From CAIZQW01 sp942493055 (GTDB taxonomy: Bacteria > Verrucomicrobiota > Kiritimatiellia > RFP12 > UBA1067): 64,000 nucleotides of DNA. Where the stretch lies: positions 4,278,001-4,342,000 of the forward strand of contig OW818680.1 of NCBI GenBank assembly GCA_942493055.1, read 5' to 3'. Made by a program: the position numbers and the translations under genes. Below are positions 1 through 7,966 of this stretch, piece after piece (positions within the stretch are counted from its first letter, which is position 1; each line of letters starts with the position of its first letter). The notes under the pieces were generated by a model, which was not told the DNA's origin, did not search any database, and saw only the letters and a program-made list of their open reading frames with translations.

Positions 1-858
1 TCAATCGACGCGATGAAGGCCGGCAAGGATGTCTACTGCGAGAAGCCCCTGACCCTGACGATCGGCGAGGGCCGCAAGATGGTCGACGTCGCACGCCAGT
101 ACGGACGCGTCTTCTCCTCCGGCAGTCAGCGCGTCATCGGCGACTACGGCGCCCTGGCCTGCGCAGCGCGTAGCGGAAAATTCGGCAATATTCTCGAAGT
201 GTTTGCGGATCCAGGTGGGCCGCCCCGGCAGTGCTATCTGCCTGGAGTGGAGATCCCTCCGAACACGATCAACTGGGATCTCTGGCTGGGGCCGGCGCCC
301 ATGGTGCCGTATAACCCCTTCCGTTGCGGAGCGGCTTATGGACTCGGCGGGCAGGGATTCCGGACGTGGTCCGACTACTCCGGCGGCATGATGACCGACT
401 GGGGCGGACACAAATTTGGCGCTGCGCTGCACGGCATGGGCCTGGATCACACAGGACCCACGGAGATTCTACCGCCCGACGGCAAGGACAACAAGTATCT
501 CACATACGTCTTTGCCAATGGCATGAAGCTGCACGTGGGCGATGGCGGGCCGAAGTACATCTGCGAGAAGGGTCAGGCTACGACGTTGCGCGAGTTCAAG
601 GTTCCGCCGGGCTTGCGGTGGTATGAGGACGGCGCCAACTCGCCGATCAAGGATCTGGTGAACTGCGTGATCTCACGGAAGCGTCCGTTCCAGGACGTGG
701 AGTATGCGCATCGCACAGCGACAGTCTGCCACCTGGGCAATATCTGTTACAGCCTGAACCGGAAGCTCAAGTGGGATCCTGTGAAAGAGGACTTCATCGG
801 CGACCCCGAGGCCAGCAGGCTGGTGGACCGGCCGCGGCGCGGGCCTTGGCAGATTTAA
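1..858 (+). CDS. Gfo/Idh/MocA family oxidoreductase, C-terminal part (5' end outside window)
   Basis: The frame is open from base 1, so the N-terminal Rossmann half lies upstream of the window. The visible part begins just before the family EKP motif (CEKPLTLT), which closes the NAD(P)-binding domain. It is followed by the alpha/beta C-terminal domain with the DYSGGMMTDWGGH segment that many secreted PVC members of this family carry near the substrate pocket. The family oxidises or reduces sugars and polyols with a nicotinamide cofactor; the substrate here cannot be read from sequence. A HEAT-repeat gene follows after 37 bp on the same strand and is probably co-transcribed. Family call is firm, substrate unknown. 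Confidence 0.88.
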   Translation, partial: SIDAMKAGKDVYCEKPLTLTIGEGRKMVDVARQYGRVFSSGSQRVIGDYGALACAARSGKFGNILEVFADPGGPPRQCYLPGVEIPPNTINWDLWLGPAPMVPYNPFRCGAAYGLGGQGFRTWSDYSGGMMTDWGGHKFGAALHGMGLDHTGPTEILPPDGKDNKYLTYVFANGMKLHVGDGGPKYICEKGQATTLREFKVPPGLRWYEDGANSPIKDLVNCVISRKRPFQDVEYAHRTATVCHLGNICYSLNRKLKWDPVKEDFIGDPEASRLVDRPRRGPWQI

Positions 859-895
859 TGAATGTCTGAAAACAGGTGATACGTAAAGGATTTTT

Positions 896-2869
896 ATGCG
901 CAAGATTAAGAATATGACGATGATCATGATGACGCTTTGTCTGGTAGCTGGGATGTCGTTCGGCGATGTCTGGCAGGACTTGGCGAAGTACAAATATGGC
1001 GAAGGAACTGCGGCGGGCGATGCGGAACAGCTTCTGCAGAAGACGCCGGTGGACCAGCATGCTGCGATCGAGGATTCGCTCATCGCAGTCGTGTCGGCTA
1101 AGGACGCAACGCAGGACGGCAAAGCGTTTGCCTGCCGCATGCTGCAACAGATCGGCACTGAGAAGTGCATATCCGCAGTGGCGGGCCTGCTGAAGGACGA
1201 AGTGCTCTCGCATTACGCATGTCTCGTACTGGAGCGGATGAAGAGCCCCAAGGCCGATGCGGCGCTGCTGGCTGCGCTGGAGAGCGCGCCTGACACGGTG
1301 AAGCCCGGTATCATGGGGAGCCTCGGTGTACGGCGGGATGCCAACGCTGTCGAGGTGGTGGCGAAACTCGCCTCGAACAGTGACACGTCCGTAGCCAGAG
1401 CAGCCATCGTTGCGCTGGGTAAGATCGGTGGCGCGTCCGCTGCAAGCGTGCTGGGAAAACTGAAACCAAAGGAGAGCCTTGTGCCGGTTTACACAGATGC
1501 CCTTCTGGACTGCGCGCGGAGTCTCACAGGGGCACAGGCTGTTGCCCTTTATGATCAGGTCCTCGCGGGCAAGTCAACGCAGCGTATCCGCGCCCTGAAT
1601 GGATTGTTGGTTGCGGACGAGAAGAAGGCTGTCGCGTTGATGGTCGATTTTATCAAGGGCGACGATGACCAGATGCTCGGCGGCGTGCTGACGTTGGTCT
1701 GCGGCGAGCCGAGCGCGGCACTGACGAAAGCCATGGCTGACGTCCTGCCCACGCTCCCGGATGCAAAGAAGACGGGCTTGCTCATTGCGCTCGGTTCGCG
1801 GGGCGATCCTGCGGCGCAGGAGAGCATCGCCGGATGTATGGCCAGCACGAACGAGAGTGTCCGTAACGCCGCGCTGGCGGCTCTGGGTAAGATCGGCAAC
1901 GAGAGTACCGTGAAACTTCTGCTGACAACAGGCGGAAGCGCCACAGATGCGCTCGCGAAGATGCCGGGTGCCAGCGTCAATGACGCGCTCATCCAAGCCC
2001 TGTCAGACAACAAGCTCAAGGAACCGGCCATCAAGGCACTGGTGGCCAGAAGTTGCGGCAGCGCAGTGCCGGCCTTGTTCAAGCTCGTCACAGACAGCGA
2101 TGCCGCAGTACGGAAAGCGACATGGGCCGGACTCGGTTCTCTGGCCACAGAGGAGGATATCGCTGCGATGGCCAAGGCCGCTTTTGCTATCAAGGACGAA
2201 AAGGAAATGAGTGACGCGATTGCAGCGGCACGTAAAGTGTGCGCGCAGGCCAAGGAGAAGTCCACATGCTTTGACGCAGTCGCCGCCTATTATGAGAGCA
2301 CGACGGATGCCGGTAAAGTGGCGATTATCGCCCTGGCCTCGTCCGCCGGAACCCCTCACGCGCTGGACATCGTGAAAAAAGCGCTGGGCTCAACGAACCC
2401 GGAACTGTCTGGGAACGCGCTACGGTCCCTCGCGGCATGGTGCAATGAAAGCGCGGCTGACACCCTGCTCGAGCTTGCGAAAACATCAGCCAAAGACAAT
2501 GAGCGTATTCTGGCGCTGCGGGGGTATATCAACATCGCAGGTCTGGAGACCGTCAACATTAAGGCGTCCAAGCGATGCGAGATGTTCAAGACGGCAAATG
2601 CGCTGGCCACGCGTCCGGATGAAAAGAAATTGATTATTGGTAATTTGCGGACGGTGCGTCATGCAGATGCTCTGGCCATGGTGGCTACCTATCTGGATGA
2701 TCCTGCGTTGCAGAACGAGGCTGAGCAGTCTGCGGCCGACATGATCGGCAATTTCCGCAAGGATAAAGCGCTTGCCCCGGCAGTCAAGGATCTGGCGACC
2801 AAGCTCCTGACCAGCAAAAACAAAGGGATTGTCGACAAGGCTAAAAAAGCTTTGGGCGATGCGAAATAA
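896..2869 (+). CDS. Secreted HEAT-repeat protein
   Basis: 657 aa. The N-terminus is a Sec signal peptide (basic MRKIKN, hydrophobic core, Ala/Gly-rich end near residue 23). The rest is a run of roughly 30-40 residue helical repeats rich in Ala and Leu, with recurring patterns such as AALAALGKIGNES and AIVALGKIGG that are typical of HEAT/PBS-lyase-like solenoids. No catalytic motif is visible. HEAT solenoids are usually protein-interaction scaffolds. AAAGGA lies 5 bp before the ATG and supports this start. It lies 37 bp after a Gfo/Idh/MocA gene, a pairing that suggests a periplasmic accessory role (inference). Molecular role unknown. Confidence 0.85.
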   Translation: MRKIKNMTMIMMTLCLVAGMSFGDVWQDLAKYKYGEGTAAGDAEQLLQKTPVDQHAAIEDSLIAVVSAKDATQDGKAFACRMLQQIGTEKCISAVAGLLKDEVLSHYACLVLERMKSPKADAALLAALESAPDTVKPGIMGSLGVRRDANAVEVVAKLASNSDTSVARAAIVALGKIGGASAASVLGKLKPKESLVPVYTDALLDCARSLTGAQAVALYDQVLAGKSTQRIRALNGLLVADEKKAVALMVDFIKGDDDQMLGGVLTLVCGEPSAALTKAMADVLPTLPDAKKTGLLIALGSRGDPAAQESIAGCMASTNESVRNAALAALGKIGNESTVKLLLTTGGSATDALAKMPGASVNDALIQALSDNKLKEPAIKALVARSCGSAVPALFKLVTDSDAAVRKATWAGLGSLATEEDIAAMAKAAFAIKDEKEMSDAIAAARKVCAQAKEKSTCFDAVAAYYESTTDAGKVAIIALASSAGTPHALDIVKKALGSTNPELSGNALRSLAAWCNESAADTLLELAKTSAKDNERILALRGYINIAGLETVNIKASKRCEMFKTANALATRPDEKKLIIGNLRTVRHADALAMVATYLDDPALQNEAEQSAADMIGNFRKDKALAPAVKDLATKLLTSKNKGIVDKAKKALGDAK

Positions 2870-2974
2870 GCAGCTAAGCCTTTGAAACTCGAAACTTGAA
2901 ACTGGGAAAAAGCCTCAGTTTCAGTATTTTTGAGTGTGCTGTCTTTGGGATGCCTGTGCCCGGTCGTATCGCAT

Positions 2975-3153
2975 CCTGGGAGCGCCGACGTCCCCGTCGG
3001 CCTTGACCGCCCGCGCCTCCTTTCTTGCCGACGAGGACATCAGCGCTCCCAGGGTAATTATGGTGGCGGAGCCGTCCCGGCTCCGGCGGGCAAGATGCCC
3101 GCGCTCCTTTGAGGGCAGCAATAGAAGGGAGCGTGGGCGTCCCGCCCGCATGA
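2975..3153. repeat. Modular GGAGC/GCTCC hairpin repeats (intergenic)
   Basis: The 2870-3394 gap has no convincing gene; the short ORFs here are translations of repeats. An outer 11-bp stem CCTGGGAGCGC (2975-2985) pairs with GCGCTCCCAGG (3043-3053) and encloses a CCGACG/CGTCGG hairpin. It is followed by GGAGCCG/CGGCTCC (3068-3084), GCGGGCA/TGCCCGC (3086-3102) and GCTCC. Another GGAGCG plus GGGCG/CGCCC hairpin sits near 3128-3150. The same modules recur at 5130-5189, 9860-9915 and, inverted, at 9990-10171. Confidence 0.75.
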
Positions 3154-3394
3154 AAGAGGAGCGTCATTTTGGCGACAGGGGGACAGACAGGAATGGCGCC
3201 AAGAAAAGCAACGGCTCGCCTCAGCCTCGCCCTCCAGCATACGCCCGGCAAACGCCATGCCCATGAGTTGGAGGGTGAGGCTGCCTGTCACGCCGTAGCC
3301 TTGGCGTAGGCGGATGCCGAACCGCCCGAACGACTGGCACTGTCAATGTCTCGCCGAAGACCATGGCGAGGAGTCTGCACCGCATTGTCGGGAC

Positions 3395-3628
3395 TCATTT
3401 CGAGTGTTGGACGGCATACGTATCTAACAGATTCCGAATCATCTTCTGGTAGGCAGTTTTGTGCAGCCCAGCCTGTTCCTTGAAGAAATCAAGGCTCGCT
3501 TTACTGAGCGAAATTGTGACCTTGACCTTTTCCTCTTTGAAGGCAAGCTGTGCCGGTGATGGGAGAACATCAGCAATGATCCGCACCTTCCCCATGGGTT
3601 CATTCGTGTATGTGATTTTGTTCTTCAT
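3395..3628 (-). CDS. BrnA-type antitoxin
   Basis: 77 aa from the ATG at 3628, which has AGGAAAG upstream; the longer ORF to 3679 lacks a good start. The C-terminal half (VKVTISLSKASLDFFKEQA followed by a helix ending in MIRNLLDTYA) matches the ribbon-helix-helix fold of BrnA/CopG-like antitoxins, which dimerise, bind the operon promoter and neutralise the toxin. The start lies inside the 3' end of the upstream BrnT-like gene (29-bp overlap), the usual toxin-first order of brnTA modules. Autoregulation is expected from the family but no operator was proven here. Confidence 0.82.
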   Translation of the reverse strand: MKNKITYTNEPMGKVRIIADVLPSPAQLAFKEEKVKVTISLSKASLDFFKEQAGLHKTAYQKMIRNLLDTYAVQHSK

Positions 3629-3890
3629 AAAGTTTCTTTCCTTTCCGCCAGTAACCAGCTCCGAAAATTCGGATGACATTGTCCCGATACGTGAACCGTA
3701 CGGTCATAATACCGTCGCCGACCCGTCCTAGACAAAAGTACCTATTTTCGCCGCTGCTGTGCTCCTCATCGATTAAGATCACGCGCTTGGTGTCTGCAAA
3801 AGCATACTGCGCCGTGATAAAAGCCACGCCATGCTTTTGTTGGTTATGCCTGTCTTTAACAGGATCCCATTCGAATGAGGTCTTGTTCAT
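3600..3890 (-). CDS. BrnT-type ribonuclease toxin (DUF497)
   Basis: 96 aa. The opening (SFEWDPVKDRHNQQKHGV) is the BrnT hallmark: FEWD, then N, then KHGV. It is followed by the AYAFAD-like segment, a DEE turn and a conserved R-Y-F-x-L-G-R strand, with the C-terminal R-x-x-x-A/G-Y-W-R-K-G-K motif. BrnT toxins are RelE-fold mRNA ribonucleases. The length is normal for the family and no key motif is missing, so it looks intact. It overlaps the antitoxin by 29 bp. There is no Shine-Dalgarno before the ATG, and a promoter-like sequence ends about 7 bp upstream, so the mRNA may be leaderless (inference). Confidence 0.87.
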   Translation of the reverse strand: MNKTSFEWDPVKDRHNQQKHGVAFITAQYAFADTKRVILIDEEHSSGENRYFCLGRVGDGIMTVRFTYRDNVIRIFGAGYWRKGKKLYEEQNHIHE

Positions 3891-3897
3891 AGTTTAA

Positions 3898-3926
3898 AGA
3901 ATAGCGGTTTGATCTCCGAATAGCAA
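3898..3926 (-). promoter_or_regulatory. Candidate promoter of the brnTA-like operon
   Basis: On the minus strand TTGCTA (3926-3921), a 17-bp spacer and TATTCT (3903-3898) resemble a sigma70 promoter (4/6 matches each). The -10 box ends 7 bp before the toxin ATG, so transcription would begin at or very near the start codon. The rest of the 3891-4060 gap shows nothing else. Confidence 0.35.
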
Positions 3927-4060
3927 TACAAAAGCATGGCTAAATATATGGTTATTTCGGTTCTTTATCTCGTTAGCCCGGCTTTTCTTTCTTAGGGCTA
4001 AGTAAGCAAGCTCCCATCATCACTAGAATGGGGAGGGGGAGGGTGATGATGTTAGAATAC

Positions 4061-4354
4061 TTACATCATCATGATTCTTCGCATTACAAGAAATAGCATT
4101 CCCGTAACGCCGATGATAACGTATATAATTCTGTAGGGATAACGCTCGATATCACTGGGAACAGGTTCCCCTTTAGCATAACACGCGAGCCAGGCACAAA
4201 AAATGAATATGGGGATTCCTCTTAGATACGGCATTGACGTGTTGTGGAAAGCAGCAATAATGCTGATGAAAATATAGCCACTAGCAAGCAAGACGAATAG
4301 CAGGTGTTTCTTATAGATAAACATAATTTTGACTTTTAAAACGTTTCCACTCAC
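4061..4354 (-). CDS. Small hypothetical membrane protein
   Basis: 97 aa, starting at a GTG that overlaps the stop of the upstream gene (GTGA), which implies translational coupling. Two or three hydrophobic segments are visible (around residues 17-36, 45-60 and 74-92) with a short polar loop KGEPVPSDIERYP. The C-terminus ends in a run of Arg and Met. No family is recognised. Together with its upstream neighbour it makes a two-gene unit next to the BrnT/BrnA pair, so it may be accessory DNA; this is context only. Confidence 0.6.
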   Translation of the reverse strand: MSGNVLKVKIMFIYKKHLLFVLLASGYIFISIIAAFHNTSMPYLRGIPIFIFCAWLACYAKGEPVPSDIERYPYRIIYVIIGVTGMLFLVMRRIMMM

Positions 4355-4971
4355 CCAGCCAGCTGTGGGAGCTGGCTTGCCGCGGTTGGTTCGGCTATCG
4401 TCACTTTCGGTTGAAGCATAAGCATTTGAATCAGGTCCTCCACGGTCTCAACAGTCTGTACTCGTGGATTTTTCTCAAGGTCCGTCAGACTCCGTTGGCA
4501 TCGAGCCGCGATAGCAGGAAGTAAACCATCCTCAAGATAGTCCATTTCGATCCAAAGATCATCAAAGCGATCTGTTGGCCGAAGCGGGAACGGTTCTTTG
4601 CCAGTCTTCAAATCAGCAGACAGTTCCTCATAAGTCGCCCTTACGATCCATGCGTCAAGATCTCGGATCGGCAAAGCATGAACAAAAGTGCCAATGTCTT
4701 CTCCCTGTCGGCATCCTCTGAGACGATTGAGCGTCTTGTCTTGCGTGTCTTGAGGGAGGAAGTGCAGAATGAATAAGAGGCCGACGGCGGCGGCGGCGAA
4801 AAATGAACCGGCGAAAACGGACACAATCATATAGCATGTCAAAAAACCATATATACCAAAGTAAAGAAGCACGGCAAAACAAATTTTAATCCTCAACCGA
4901 ATGCGATCCCCTCTTGTCGGCGGCGGATTCTTTGGCATATGTCGAGAGAATATCATCTTTGTTGTGCCCAT
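4351..4971 (-). CDS. Hypothetical membrane-anchored protein
   Basis: 206 aa from ATG 4971 (MGTTKMIF); an in-frame ATG at 5025 is less likely because it runs into repeat-derived sequence. After a basic N-terminus there are two closely spaced transmembrane segments (roughly residues 32-70 from this start), then a cytoplasmic-looking acidic domain of about 120 residues with the helix AWIVRATYEELSADL and EMDYLEDGLLPAIAARCQR. No family is recognised. A promoter-like sequence lies upstream at 5025-5053 inside a segment shared with the sialidase-like gene. Confidence 0.6.
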   Translation of the reverse strand: MGTTKMIFSRHMPKNPPPTRGDRIRLRIKICFAVLLYFGIYGFLTCYMIVSVFAGSFFAAAAVGLLFILHFLPQDTQDKTLNRLRGCRQGEDIGTFVHALPIRDLDAWIVRATYEELSADLKTGKEPFPLRPTDRFDDLWIEMDYLEDGLLPAIAARCQRSLTDLEKNPRVQTVETVEDLIQMLMLQPKVTIAEPTAASQLPQLAG

Positions 4972-4989
4972 TGTTTCATGTGCCTCAGT

Positions 4990-5195
4990 TGTCTTTTGCT
5001 GGCAATCAAACCAAGGATGAGTCAAGTATTACTGTTTCGGATTTGAGAATCAAGGGAAATGTAGAAGAAACTGGAACGCCTAAGTTTCTGAAGCTCGCGA
5101 GACTGTACGCATGGGGCATCTTAAAAAAAGGAGCGTGGGCGTCCCGCCCGCATACACGCACACGCCAGCGGGCAAGATGCCCGCGCTCCTTTTTG
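4990..5195. repeat. Duplicated upstream module, copy 1, with three-way hairpin 5130-5189
   Basis: About 200 bp here are similar, with scattered mismatches, to 9728-9915: both run from a CTGGCAA motif through GAATCAAGGGAAATG to a run of A followed by GGAGCGTGGGCG. Within it, 5130-5189 can fold into an outer stem AAAAAGGAGCG/CGCTCCTTTTT enclosing GGGCG-TCC-CGCCC and GCGGGCA-AGA-TGCCCGC hairpins. The A-run/T-run flanks could let it act as a bidirectional terminator. The remaining 5196-5323 gap shows no gene. Confidence 0.65.
5025..5053 (-). promoter_or_regulatory. Candidate promoter, conserved between the two upstream modules (copy 1)
   Basis: TTGATT (5053-5048), 17 bp, AATACT (5030-5025) on the minus strand. 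The same two boxes with the same 17-bp spacing are kept in copy 2 at 9754-9782 while the spacer has diverged, which supports function. It points toward the gene starting at 4971. Confidence 0.4.
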
Positions 5196-5323
5196 CTCGC
5201 GCACATGGAAAATGATATTTCATGCAATACATGCGTATCCCCCGGGATTTGACGTATTACAAGAAACTTGAAACTGGTCACCGCCTGTCAAGGCGTAACG
5301 CTACACAGAGCCATTGCTTGTGC

Positions 5324-7966
5324 TCAGTACTTGATCACACGGACCTCGCCCTTCTGCATGGGTAACGTCACCTGAGGGCCTTTGCCTAGGGGCTTGTTGT
5401 CCAGCGCGTCCACGACCAAGCCCGGCTTGCCGGTATCGATGACCAGGGGTCCAGTCTCGAAGGCTTGGACGGACAGGTACCCTTCGGCAGCCCAGAGCGT
5501 CGCGTTGCCTTCGGTGAAAACGTGCACGCCGGCCAGTTTGGCCAGTGCGCGGAGCAACTCGGGCGTCAACTGCGGGACGCCGATGAAGACATCAATGCCT
5601 TTCTCCGAACGCCGCATTGCGACGGCGGTCGATCCGTCGGCATAGGTCGCCAGAGTCTCGTCGGCCGAGGCTGTTACGCTGAAGAGCGGGCGGATCTGCT
5701 GCTTCTGGCCCCAGGACTCGCGCAGGCCCAGTTTCTTGCCGGCCTCAGTCGGCGTGACGACGGCTGTTCCCGAGGTAATGGCCTTGGCTTCGAAGCCCGT
5801 GACTTCTTTGATGCCGGCACTGTCCACGCGGTCCGGGTAGAGATACCCTGGCGCGTAGCACCAGACACGCACGGTGTCGGGCTTGCGTTGTGCGGCCAAG
5901 GCTGTGCGTTCTTCCGGCGTGAGTGCCCACGCCGCGAGGAAGACCTGCAACTTTGCGGGGACGCGCCCAGCGACAACATCGTCCAGCAGGTACTGGCCAT
6001 ACGGCGCGCCGGAGCGGCCAAGCGCCGCACGGACGTGGCAGGTCTGCTCGGTGGCGAACGCGGCCGAGCCGCCGGGCAGGTGACACATGCTGTCCTCGTC
6101 CACGATGGCTGCGATGTCCGGCGTGAAGCGCGTTTTTCGTTTGAGCATCGCGGCGTCAACAGGCTGGAGCAGCGAGATCTCTTCCCAGATGCGCGCATCG
6201 TTGAACCAGCCTTGAGCCGGCAGGTCCATCCACCACGTCCCGAATCCGCGAAGCGCCGCCTGAGCGGTGTTCCGCCTCATGACCTGTCGAGTCTGTTCCA
6301 GATTGACCAGACCGCCCTCCTGGGCATGGGCTTCCTTGCGCGGGTCCAGGAAGGTGCGCGAATCGTCCTCGTTTAGCCACAGGATGCCACTGCGCGTGAC
6401 GCTCTCGGCGGCCGTCATGCTGGCCGAGGTTCCGAGCCATTCGCGGTCGCTGTAGGAAATGGGCGAGCAGAGGATGTCGATATCCTTTCCTTTGAGCAGC
6501 GACGAGAGGGCATAGTGGCCGCTGGTCGGTGCGCTGTTCTGGCAGGGGGGGAACTCGAAGAGGTATCCGTAGAAGAAGATCACCAGTTTCTTGTTGTCGG
6601 TGCCGCGGCGGCAGGCGGCGGCCATGGCGGCGACGTGGTCGGCCATTTGCTGTTGCTGGAAGCGAGCGAACTCGATCAGGCGCTTTTCCTTGGCGGGATC
6701 GCGCAGGAGGCCGTTCGGATGCGCGCGACGTTCGTCGGCTGTCGGAGGCTCCGCGGAATCCGCCTGCGCATCGCCGTGCGTTTTCAGCCAAGCGCGGAAG
6801 GCGGCCTTCGTGGCCGGGTCGTACCCGCTCAGCGGGCGCTTCCACGTGTCATGATAGAACCACTCGCCGGTGTTCTGTCCGCAGGGATGGATGCCGGCGA
6901 AGCGTTCGGGGAAGGCTTCGAGGAGGTGTCGGCTGAGCTTCTCCAGGTGCGCGCAGACATCAGCGCGGTACTCGGGGTCCGAGACGCAGGAGTGGTTGGC
7001 GACCTGATTGCCATCGTAGACCATGCGCGCTGCGGGGTGACGGTCGAGCCACCACGACGGCGCATCTGCTCCGACGCGCGGGACCAGGAGCACGTTTGGA
7101 TTGACCTTGATAATCTGTCGGCAGAGCGTGTCGAGCGGCCTCCAGTCGATGGGCTGATCCTGCGGCGTCCAGCAGTTGGGCGCGGAGAAGGAGACCATGT
7201 TGACGCCGGCATCGCGGGCGAGGGCGACCTGGCTGAGGAACGAGCCAGGCGGGCCGCCCACGTAGGTCCACGTTCCCCCTGCGACGCTGTAGAGAGAGAC
7301 CGTGAGGCTCTTCTCCGGCGTTCCCTTGGTGCGGAAGGTGCAGCGATAGGTGCGGCCGGCGGCGAAGCGCAACCTCGGTTTGCTGTGCAGGTGGAAGTCC
7401 GGCCATTTGTTGTCGGCTGGTTTCTGGAGAACGATGTGGACCGCGCCCTCGGTGACGTTGACGGTGCCGACGGTGTTGGCGGCGCCGACGGGCCACTGAT
7501 CCCAACGCTTCGCGAAGCCCTCATCGGTGGCGAAGGAGTCGGGGGGAAGGACATCCTCCTGGGTCTGCGCGTCCTGGATGCGCAGGTCGGCCAGCCAGAC
7601 TTCGCCGGGTTCGTGTGCGAAGCGGAAGTGGAGCGTGCCGGTGCCCTTCACATCGCCGGGGGAGAAGTCAAAGGTGTGGGTGGCCCACTCGGTTTTCGCT
7701 GCAAGGACTCCGCTGTTCATGCTGCCCCAGAAGAAGCGCGGCGGGATCGACTTGTCGTTGACGTGGATCTGAGGTCCGCCAGGCGTCTCCCGGACGCGGA
7801 CCGTGACGGTCGCGGCCGTTGTTGCCGCCTGGGCAACTGACACACCAACGCCCCATAGAACGGCAGTGATGATTGTGCGGATTACTGGAAAGCCATGAGT
7901 GGCTCGCCCGCTGCAGACAGTGGCGAGGTCATTTCTGATTTGATGTTTCAATTTGATTTTCCCCAT
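5324..7966 (-). CDS. Secreted glycoside hydrolase-like protein (beta-galactosidase/GH42-like TIM barrel)
   Basis: 880 aa from ATG 7966 (MGKIKLKH); the ORF is open further up only because it overlaps the preceding gene. A signal-anchor or late signal peptide lies near residues 27-46 (VIRTIITAVLWGVGVSVAQA). The N-terminal 200 residues look like a beta-sandwich carbohydrate-binding region. A TIM-barrel-like part follows (LARDAGVNMVSFSAPNCW, CGQNTGEWFYHDTW, then IDILCSPISYSDREW and SGILWLNEDDS), which resembles GH42/GH-A enzymes where the acid/base Glu follows an Asn or Gly. The C-terminal part looks like a Rossmann-like domain plus a beta domain. Family assignment is tentative. It overlaps the upstream sialidase-like gene by 38 bp. 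Confidence 0.72.
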   Translation of the reverse strand: MGKIKLKHQIRNDLATVCSGRATHGFPVIRTIITAVLWGVGVSVAQAATTAATVTVRVRETPGGPQIHVNDKSIPPRFFWGSMNSGVLAAKTEWATHTFDFSPGDVKGTGTLHFRFAHEPGEVWLADLRIQDAQTQEDVLPPDSFATDEGFAKRWDQWPVGAANTVGTVNVTEGAVHIVLQKPADNKWPDFHLHSKPRLRFAAGRTYRCTFRTKGTPEKSLTVSLYSVAGGTWTYVGGPPGSFLSQVALARDAGVNMVSFSAPNCWTPQDQPIDWRPLDTLCRQIIKVNPNVLLVPRVGADAPSWWLDRHPAARMVYDGNQVANHSCVSDPEYRADVCAHLEKLSRHLLEAFPERFAGIHPCGQNTGEWFYHDTWKRPLSGYDPATKAAFRAWLKTHGDAQADSAEPPTADERRAHPNGLLRDPAKEKRLIEFARFQQQQMADHVAAMAAACRRGTDNKKLVIFFYGYLFEFPPCQNSAPTSGHYALSSLLKGKDIDILCSPISYSDREWLGTSASMTAAESVTRSGILWLNEDDSRTFLDPRKEAHAQEGGLVNLEQTRQVMRRNTAQAALRGFGTWWMDLPAQGWFNDARIWEEISLLQPVDAAMLKRKTRFTPDIAAIVDEDSMCHLPGGSAAFATEQTCHVRAALGRSGAPYGQYLLDDVVAGRVPAKLQVFLAAWALTPEERTALAAQRKPDTVRVWCYAPGYLYPDRVDSAGIKEVTGFEAKAITSGTAVVTPTEAGKKLGLRESWGQKQQIRPLFSVTASADETLATYADGSTAVAMRRSEKGIDVFIGVPQLTPELLRALAKLAGVHVFTEGNATLWAAEGYLSVQAFETGPLVIDTGKPGLVVDALDNKPLGKGPQVTLPMQKGEVRVIKY

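Noticed and set aside
6515..7840. Long plus-strand open frame opposite the GH-like gene
   Set aside because: It is antisense to a gene with signal peptide and domain motifs; the translation is Arg/Gly-rich with no recognisable motif, typical of a shadow frame in GC-rich DNA.
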